Source: CAZSGN01 sp964606415 (GTDB lineage Bacteria; Bacteroidota; Bacteroidia; Bacteroidales; JBBRXJ01). Taken from it: DNA of 13,083 bases. The first letter of the stretch is position 1. The number at the start of each line of letters is the position of its first letter. The notes beneath the pieces were generated by a model, which saw only the letters and a program-made list of their open reading frames with translations, did no database searches and was not told the origin of the DNA. The translations under genes and the position numbers were made by a program. Below are positions 7,900 to 13,083 of the stretch, piece by piece. The stretch spans positions 1 through 13,083 of the forward strand of contig CAZSGN010000059.1 of NCBI GenBank assembly GCA_964606415.1, read 5' to 3'.

Positions 7900-10257
7900 T
7901 TAAAATGAAATACTATACGAAACAGCAGGAATAATTGGGAATAAAGCAACCTGGAGCGGTGTCATTTTCACATTATGTTGCTCAATAGAACCCTCTGTCT
8001 CAAAATAAAGATAAAAAGGATTCGCCCTGCTGTAAACATTATAAACCGAAAAAGACCACGATGATTCATATTTTCTTTTTTTACGGGTATAAGTAGCAGA
8101 AAGATCCATACGATGATAATCCGGCAAGCGATATCCATTTCTGGGCCCATATTCACTGATCAACTGCTCCTGCACCACATAGATATTTTCAGGAAGTGTT
8201 ATAGCTTTACCAGTAGACCAAACAAAGGTAGCGCCTAATCGCCAGTACTCGTTTAACTGATAGGCGGCTACAAGTGAAAGATCATGCGTCCTGTCATAAG
8301 TCGAAACATAAGGATTGCCGTTATTCAATTCGTCAAACAAACGTTCTGTTCTGGAAAGTGTATATCCCAGCCAACCACTTAACCGCCCTCTTGTTTTCTG
8401 AACAAATAATTCCATGCCATAAGAATGCCCTTTCCCCTGCACAATATCATCGTATAATGTTTGAGCAAAAGCACTATTCAACAATCCCCGTTTAAATTCG
8501 ACAAGGTGGTCCATCTCTTTATAATAAACTTCTATAGATGATTCGATAAGATCCTGCTTAAAATTCCGGTAATAGCCAACAGAATAGTGAAAAGCCTCTG
8601 CCGGCTTAATAAAAGCAGAACTAGGGAGCCACATATCCGTAGGCATAGAAACAGAAGGCATGGTAGCCAAATGAACAGACTGATTGTTTTTCGAAAAGGA
8701 AGCCTTAACAGAAGAACGGGGATTTAGTAAATACCGGAGAGATAAACGGGGTTCCAGGATATGAAAATCCCTAATGGTCTCACCCGGAGAATAAGAAATG
8801 GTATCCCTAATCAATCCGGCTTCTTCTTTTTCAAACCTTTCAAAGGGCCCAATGTGCCGGTAATACGAATACCTTAAACCCGCATTGATCTTCCACCGGT
8901 CAAAGACAGAGAATTCATCATGAACAAACCAGGCCATTTCATCCGAATAAAGATCACCGAGCTCCATGAAGTCCAGCTCAAAACCTTCAACAACAGCATC
9001 CATTTGGGTTGGGGAAAAACGATGACGGATCACCTCTCCCCCCAGTTTAATTTTATTCTTGCCCAACAAAACATTCAAAACCGATTTTCCTCCATAATCA
9101 AAAACACCGCTATTCAGATTAAATTCATAAATATTTTGCACCGTAAGAAAATCAAAAGCATAGTTGGTTAAAAAAACATGATTTTCTAACCAGGCATGTT
9201 CATTAAAAATATGCAACCACTTTAATTTTGCAAGTGAATTCCCCCAACGAACATCAGTCCGGTCATTTTTTGAATAACGATATAAATACTGGTCACTTCC
9301 ATGGTAAAAACTTAACTTAATCCGATCTTTAGGTGACATTTGATAACGAAGGCTTCCATTAATATCATAAAAAAAATAATCCGTTATCCGTATACCCACA
9401 GATTGAGCAGAAAAAAAATCACGGAAAAAGGGTTTTAAAAGATCAAAATAACTTCTACGTGCAGAAAAAGAAAAACTTCCTTTCTTGGATAAGGGACCAC
9501 TCAAATGCAATTTTGAAGAAATCAAACCAATACCAGCCTTACCCGCTAAACTATCACGGTTTCCCTCGTCACTATTAACCATGATAACAGAAGAAAGACG
9601 CCCGCCATAATAAGCAGGTATGCCTGATTTATAAACAGAAGTCTTGTCAACCGCATCCGGATTAAATACAGAAAAAAAGCCAGCTAAATGAGCAGGATTA
9701 TATACAGGTGTGTTATCATATAACATCAAATTCTGTCCCGGGCCACCTCCCCGCACAACTACTCCCGTGTTACCTTCACTAACCGTCCTTATACCGGGTT
9801 GCAGGGCAATTGATTTAAGCGGTTCAACCTCTCCAAATAAAACCGGAAGCGAAGCAATATCTTTCGTCTGAATTTCAACCAAACCAATATCACTACTTCT
9901 TATATTATGATCCGACCGATATCCCCTGATAATAACTTCCTGATCCATGTTTTTAGCAGGTAAATAAACAGTAAGCTTTCTGTCACTTGTCAATTGAATG
10001 TGAAGTGATTTATTTTGATAAGCAATGTGAGATATAACAACAATGTAAGAACCTTCATCCAAAGACAACTTAAAAAAACCCTGCTTATCCGTGAAAGTAC
10101 CATTCCGGCCAGGCGATACCATCACATTTGCATTTTCGACAGCAAGAGAATCAGGCCCTAAAACATACCCCTGTAAAACATGAGCTTTAAGGGATATCCC
10201 TGCAAAAAGAAAAATTACTCCAATAATGAAAATATGAAAAAATCGCTTTTTTTCCAT
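7900..10257 (-). CDS. TonB-dependent outer-membrane receptor with N-terminal carboxypeptidase-like domain
   Basis: This 785-residue protein imports a ligand across the outer membrane using TonB energy. Residues 1-25 are a signal peptide (cleavage after SLKA). Residues about 27-103 are the carboxypeptidase D regulatory-like beta domain (GYVLGPDSLAVENANVMV, then DKQGFFKLSLDEGSY). Residues about 115-235 are the plug, with VVVRGGGPGQNLMLYDNTPV and the following NPAHLAGFFSVFNPDAV typical of this receptor group. The rest is a 22-strand-type barrel ending in the C-terminal aromatic residue (SYSISF). It is shorter than SusC proteins and lies next to a DUF4249 gene, not a SusD gene, so a glycan substrate should not be assumed. 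No convincing promoter or Shine-Dalgarno was found in the 394 bp upstream. The ligand is unknown. Confidence 0.92.
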   Translation of the reverse strand: MEKKRFFHIFIIGVIFLFAGISLKAHVLQGYVLGPDSLAVENANVMVSPGRNGTFTDKQGFFKLSLDEGSYIVVISHIAYQNKSLHIQLTSDRKLTVYLPAKNMDQEVIIRGYRSDHNIRSSDIGLVEIQTKDIASLPVLFGEVEPLKSIALQPGIRTVSEGNTGVVVRGGGPGQNLMLYDNTPVYNPAHLAGFFSVFNPDAVDKTSVYKSGIPAYYGGRLSSVIMVNSDEGNRDSLAGKAGIGLISSKLHLSGPLSKKGSFSFSARRSYFDLLKPFFRDFFSAQSVGIRITDYFFYDINGSLRYQMSPKDRIKLSFYHGSDQYLYRYSKNDRTDVRWGNSLAKLKWLHIFNEHAWLENHVFLTNYAFDFLTVQNIYEFNLNSGVFDYGGKSVLNVLLGKNKIKLGGEVIRHRFSPTQMDAVVEGFELDFMELGDLYSDEMAWFVHDEFSVFDRWKINAGLRYSYYRHIGPFERFEKEEAGLIRDTISYSPGETIRDFHILEPRLSLRYLLNPRSSVKASFSKNNQSVHLATMPSVSMPTDMWLPSSAFIKPAEAFHYSVGYYRNFKQDLIESSIEVYYKEMDHLVEFKRGLLNSAFAQTLYDDIVQGKGHSYGMELFVQKTRGRLSGWLGYTLSRTERLFDELNNGNPYVSTYDRTHDLSLVAAYQLNEYWRLGATFVWSTGKAITLPENIYVVQEQLISEYGPRNGYRLPDYHRMDLSATYTRKKRKYESSWSFSVYNVYSRANPFYLYFETEGSIEQHNVKMTPLQVALFPIIPAVSYSISF

Positions 10258-10651
10258 TTACATAATTTATATCCATGAACTGACATATGCCGTTCGCCTT
10301 AGTATTAACTGCATTGAATGACTCTTCAAAGAAATCGCTCAACTCAATTATTAAAAGAATAAATATACCAAATAAAACCAACCTTGTAAAACCTGATAAT
10401 TTATTAATCAGGAAATCAAGATACAAAATAAAAAAGTTCCATTAACCTTATTCCAAAACCAAAAAGGTTCTTCTGCTCGTTTAATGGGAAATAAAATAGA
10501 TTATTCTTCTGAAAAAACTAATCTTCATATTTTATAAGACCCTGCATGAAGCATTATGCCAGGGTAAATAAAGCTTTCGGCCATCAATATTATAAAAAAA
10601 AATCATAAAATAAGAAGCTTGATCTATAATACTCATCATCAAAGCCCAATA
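10258..10651. other. 394-bp intergenic region between oxidase and receptor genes, with short inverted repeats
   Basis: No gene is supported. An open minus-strand frame over 10187-10426 overlaps the receptor start in another frame and looks like a shadow. Structures seen are CCTGAT-N9-ATCAGG (10391-10411), AACCTT-N14-AAGGTT (10444-10469), and a longer bulged hairpin at 10539-10565. None is followed by a good T-tract. The region holds the 5' leader of the receptor operon and the 3' end of the oxidase transcript. Confidence 0.5.
10539..10565. other. Bulged hairpin of unknown role
   Basis: ACCCTGCAT (10539-10547) pairs with ATGCCAGGGT (10556-10565), nine pairs with one bulged C, around an 8-base loop. 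It is about 90 bp past the oxidase stop. It could stabilise the 3' end of that transcript or act as a binding site; no T-tract supports a terminator. Confidence 0.4.
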
Positions 10652-11344
10652 CTATTCTTTATTATAGCTAGAAGGCATTCCGTCATATTTATACACATAA
10701 GCTGATTTACCACAAAACTCGAAGCTATGATTCATGTGATCCCGCTCATCAAGACTAATCCGCCGGAAAACATCAGCCCAGGTTTCAACATCAGCATATG
10801 TTTTAACAAATAAATTATTCAACTTTTGATTTTCCCACTGAGGATTATTTACTACAAGCCTGGCATAAACCAATTCGGCATGATTCTCAAATTCAGCATT
10901 AAAAAGAAAGGCTCTTTTCTGGCTAAAAAAGGCAATAAGTTTAGACAAAAAAATATAAATAAAAACGACAGGCATACTAATAAAAGAATGCAAATACCAC
11001 TTATCCCTGATACCATCCTCTTTCATCTTTTCATGAATAACAAGTAAATGAGTAAACTCATTATCCTGCGCATCACGTCCCCAATCAATTACCTCCTGAG
11101 ACTTTTTTACCTGCCCAGTATTTTTATACTTTTTTGTTTGTTTCATATAATGACGAATTTCCCATACCCTGTATGGAACACTGGCCAAAATCTCCAACAT
11201 TTTAGCTTTGGAAAGATCATCTTTTTTTCCTGCGAGCAAATCCATGCCACTAAAAAACAACCTTGCCATTAAACTATATTTATAACGAGGCGTATCTAGC
11301 GTATTTTGTTGCTCTTTTTTAAGGTCAATTTTCGAATTTGTCAT
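10652..11344 (-). CDS. Alternative oxidase / plastid terminal oxidase family diiron quinol oxidase
   Basis: This 230-residue protein is predicted to oxidise quinol and reduce oxygen to water without pumping protons, as a monotopic protein on the cytoplasmic membrane. All family motifs appear in order: MLEILASVP with ligand Glu51 (the LET motif), DNEFTHLL with Glu96 and His99 (NERMHL), FENHAELVY with Glu153 and catalytic-type Tyr160 (LEEEA...Y; here closer to the ExHA form of PTOX), and LDERDH with Glu200 and His203 (RADExxH). The hydrophobic stretch 120-139 fits the membrane-dipping helices. Upstream in-frame codons back to 11452 exist, but GGAGGT six bases before ATG 11344 decides the start. 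Similarity is better to PTOX (VPY, HLLxxxE, DVFxxIxxDExxH) than to mitochondrial AOX. The gene stands alone and is divergent from the sulfatase. The fold call is strong; quinol specificity is inferred. Confidence 0.82.
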   Translation of the reverse strand: MTNSKIDLKKEQQNTLDTPRYKYSLMARLFFSGMDLLAGKKDDLSKAKMLEILASVPYRVWEIRHYMKQTKKYKNTGQVKKSQEVIDWGRDAQDNEFTHLLVIHEKMKEDGIRDKWYLHSFISMPVVFIYIFLSKLIAFFSQKRAFLFNAEFENHAELVYARLVVNNPQWENQKLNNLFVKTYADVETWADVFRRISLDERDHMNHSFEFCGKSAYVYKYDGMPSSYNKE

Positions 11345-11350
11345 ATCTAT

Positions 11351-11356
11351 ACCTCC
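11351..11356 (-). promoter_or_regulatory. Strong Shine-Dalgarno site for the oxidase gene
   Basis: On the minus strand, GGAGGT is followed by ATAGAT and then the ATG at 11344. It fixes the start of the oxidase and removes 36 upstream in-frame codons. It is unusual here because the other genes in the window lack recognisable Shine-Dalgarno sites. Confidence 0.8.
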
Positions 11357-11641
11357 ATCTTCATTATTTCTACTTATATAGTGTGTAAAGATAATATTTC
11401 TATAAATTTGAAGCATGATGAATGAAATATTTCTCAGCATAATAGTAGCCAAATGCTATTTTTATGAGTTTTCTTTTCAACGTGAATTCTATCCACCCTG
11501 GTTCTTAATAAAAAAGCAATGAAGAGTCATTTAATATAGAAATTAATTTTACCTGATAAACAGCTAGCCTGCCCAGCCTGCAAACAATATATTTTGGTTC
11601 TACTCTTATTTTAATGGTTAAATATTTAAATGATATAAAAC

Positions 11642-11690
11642 ATTGTTAAAATATTGTTGCACATGTAGTTTAAATGTAGTTTAAATATTG
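11642..11690. repeat. Helically phased short direct repeats (possible operator)
   Basis: TGTAGTTTAAA occurs twice in tandem at 11664-11674 and 11675-11685. Immediately before it, ATTGTT occurs at 11642 and 11653, and ATATTG follows at 11685. The related units therefore start at 10-11-bp intervals over about 50 bp, on one face of the helix. This is typical of sites bound by dimeric or multimeric regulators, but no regulator is identified. Confidence 0.5.
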
Positions 11691-11851
11691 CGTTTTTTGA
11701 TTGATGCAATATAGTTGCTCATTTTTGGCAAACATTCTCCATTAAAATACAACCCAAATTGCAAGCTTTCATTAAATTAGTGGTAGAACCTATATTTTAA
11801 ATAAACATCATAAATTACAAATGATCGAAGAATAATGATCGCAAATAAAAA

Positions 11852-11881
11852 TTGAGAGCAAATCATTTTTTTTTAGATTTG
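11852..11881 (+). promoter_or_regulatory. Bacteroidota-type promoter of the sulfatase gene
   Basis: TTG (11852-11854), a 19-bp spacer and TAGATTTG (11874-11881) match the TTG / TAnnTTTG consensus of the Bacteroidota primary sigma factor exactly. The -7 box ends 23 bp before the ATG at 11905, giving a short leader with no Shine-Dalgarno, as is common in this phylum. Confidence 0.75.
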
Positions 11882-11904
11882 TACATTAATAAAAAAATAT
11901 AAAT

Positions 11905-13083
11905 ATGGAAATTCGTCATTCACTTCTGGCACTTGGATTAATCCCATTGGTTGGCTGTCAAAACAATCAGGAAAAGCAGGAAAAAAAAGAAACAAAAAGC
12001 CCCAACATCATTCTTATCATGGCCGATGATATGGGCTTCTCAGATTTAGGATGTACAGGTTCAGAACACATCCGGACCCCTAATATTGATCAACTTGCTG
12101 AAAACGGAATTCTTTTAAATCAATTCTATAACACCTCCAGATCCTGCCCGACAAGAGCATCACTATTAACAGGGCTGTATCAACACAAAACCGGGATAGG
12201 CTGGATGACCGCATCCAATCTTGGCGAACCGGGATATACAGGAGACCTTAATGAACATAACATAACCATCGCGGAAGCCTTGCGCGAAAAAGACTACCGT
12301 TGCTATATGACAGGTAAGTGGCATGTAACATACAAGGAATATCAAACCCAGGAAGGGCCTAAACACAACTGGCCAATTCAGCGTGGATTTGACAAATTTT
12401 ACGGCATCCTTTCAGGAGGCGGTGGCTATTATAATCCCCGGGTACTGGTTTCCCATAATAATGTTATTGAACCCGGCGAAGATTACTACCTGACAGAAGC
12501 CATCAATGACTCAACTGTCGCCTTTCTTGATGAACACTTTCAAAAACAGCCAGACAAACCCTTCTTTTTCTACGTAGCCCATTATGCACCACATCGCCCG
12601 CTCCATGCGCTACAAGAAGACATTGAAAAATACGAAGGGAAATTCAAAGCCGGATGGGACTCATTGCGTAAAGTACGCTACAGAAATCAACTTGACAAAA
12701 ACCTGATCGATTCCTCCTGGGCTTTATCTGAACGCGGGGAAGGAATACCACCATGGGACGAGCTCACCGAAGATGAAAAAACAATATGGGCCAAAAGAAT
12801 GGCTGTTTACGCTGCGCAAATTGATCGCATGGACCAGGGCATTGGACGACTTATCGCCAAATTAAAAGAACACAACCAACTCGACAACACCATGATATTG
12901 TTCCTTTCTGACAATGGGGGATGTGAAGAACCCTCAGGAACAGAAACAACCGTTGAAGAAGTTAAAAACCTGGGACAGGAAATACCTTTCCAAAGCTATC
13001 ACAAACACTGGGCAAATGTCAGCGATGTACCTTTCCGGATGTACAAATCATTCACCCACGAAGGAGGAATCTCTACGCCATTG
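11905..13083 (+). CDS. Sulfatase lipoprotein (alkaline-phosphatase fold, Ser-type active site), truncated by window end
   Basis: This enzyme hydrolyses sulfate esters, probably on glycans. The first 393 codons are present and the frame is open at the right edge; family members usually run to about 500-550 residues. The start at 11905 gives a lipoprotein signal with lipobox LVGC (Cys18). The metal site includes Asp41-Asp42 (MADDMG) and Asp336-Asn337 (SDNGG). The catalytic signature is S80-C-P-T-R84 followed by ASLLTG: the residue to be converted to formylglycine is Ser, with Cys one position later. GKWH (137-140), AHYAPHRPLHA (225-235) and the THEGG motif near the edge are also typical of arylsulfatases. 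A Ser-type site is expected to need a radical-SAM maturase (anSME) encoded elsewhere. The substrate cannot be read from this fragment. Confidence 0.93.
   Translation, partial: MEIRHSLLALGLIPLVGCQNNQEKQEKKETKSPNIILIMADDMGFSDLGCTGSEHIRTPNIDQLAENGILLNQFYNTSRSCPTRASLLTGLYQHKTGIGWMTASNLGEPGYTGDLNEHNITIAEALREKDYRCYMTGKWHVTYKEYQTQEGPKHNWPIQRGFDKFYGILSGGGGYYNPRVLVSHNNVIEPGEDYYLTEAINDSTVAFLDEHFQKQPDKPFFFYVAHYAPHRPLHALQEDIEKYEGKFKAGWDSLRKVRYRNQLDKNLIDSSWALSERGEGIPPWDELTEDEKTIWAKRMAVYAAQIDRMDQGIGRLIAKLKEHNQLDNTMILFLSDNGGCEEPSGTETTVEEVKNLGQEIPFQSYHKHWANVSDVPFRMYKSFTHEGGISTPL

Larger units (their letters stand above)
11345..11904. other. Divergent intergenic region between oxidase and sulfatase genes
   Basis: This 560-bp AT-rich region has no supported gene. 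It contains the oxidase Shine-Dalgarno (11351-11356), a minus-strand TATCTTTA (11386-11393) that could be a -7 box but lacks a TTG partner, phased direct repeats at 11642-11690, a direct repeat AATGATCG at 11820-11827 and 11834-11841, and the sulfatase promoter (11852-11881). The length and repeats suggest regulated transcription in at least one direction. Confidence 0.6.

Noticed and set aside
10187..10426. Small minus-strand open frame overlapping the start of the TonB receptor gene
   Set aside because: It runs out of frame through the receptor's signal peptide region, has no recognisable features and no ribosome site.
10444..10469. AACCTT-N14-AAGGTT as a terminator for the oxidase gene
   Set aside because: The stem is weak and AT-rich, and the nearest T-run on the minus strand is eight bases away.
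11386..11393. TATCTTTA as the oxidase -7 box
   Set aside because: No TTG is found 19-21 bp further upstream on the minus strand, so the promoter is not supported.
11345..11452. Longer oxidase with 36 extra N-terminal residues
   Set aside because: A strong Shine-Dalgarno (GGAGGT) lies six bases before ATG 11344, and the family motifs begin well after that start.
11664..11685. Phased repeats as a CRISPR array
   Set aside because: Units are only 11 bp, directly adjacent with no spacers, and there are no cas genes.
12166..12366. Minus-strand open frame inside the sulfatase gene
   Set aside because: It is antisense to a well-supported enzyme region that includes the GKWH motif.

Overview
The window looks like chromosomal DNA from a member of the Bacteroidota, possibly a marine or sediment Bacteroidales/Marinilabiliales type, though the lineage is inferred from gene content only. 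The supporting signs are a type IX secretion (T9SS) type B C-terminal domain with SprB-like repeats, a TonB-dependent receptor paired with a DUF4249 lipoprotein, AT-rich intergenic DNA, general lack of Shine-Dalgarno sites, and promoters of the TTG-N19/20-TAnnTTT(G/A) form.

Layout from left to right. Positions 1-155 hold a short GC-rich element. A minus-strand gene (156-3695) encodes a very large exported T9SS adhesin-like protein. Divergent from it on the plus strand are two tandem paralogous lipoprotein genes (3851-5290 and 5484-6866). Each has its own promoter and terminator, so a whole transcription unit was duplicated. The first copy carries a 100-N assembly gap exactly where the two copies are identical. 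On the minus strand follow a DUF4249 lipoprotein (6996-7856) and its upstream TonB-dependent receptor (7900-10257), an apparent two-gene outer-membrane uptake operon. After a 394-bp intergenic stretch comes a minus-strand diiron quinol oxidase of the alternative oxidase/plastid terminal oxidase family (10652-11344). A 560-bp divergent intergenic region with helically phased repeats separates it from a plus-strand sulfatase lipoprotein (11905 onward), which runs off the right edge.

Most of the window is cell-surface function: a secreted adhesin, surface lipoproteins, a nutrient receptor and a sulfatase for sulfated glycans. The outlier is the oxidase. It retains all six predicted iron ligands and the catalytic tyrosine of the AOX/PTOX family, and it is the most unexpected gene here. 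No CRISPR array, tRNA, rRNA, transposase or phage gene was seen.
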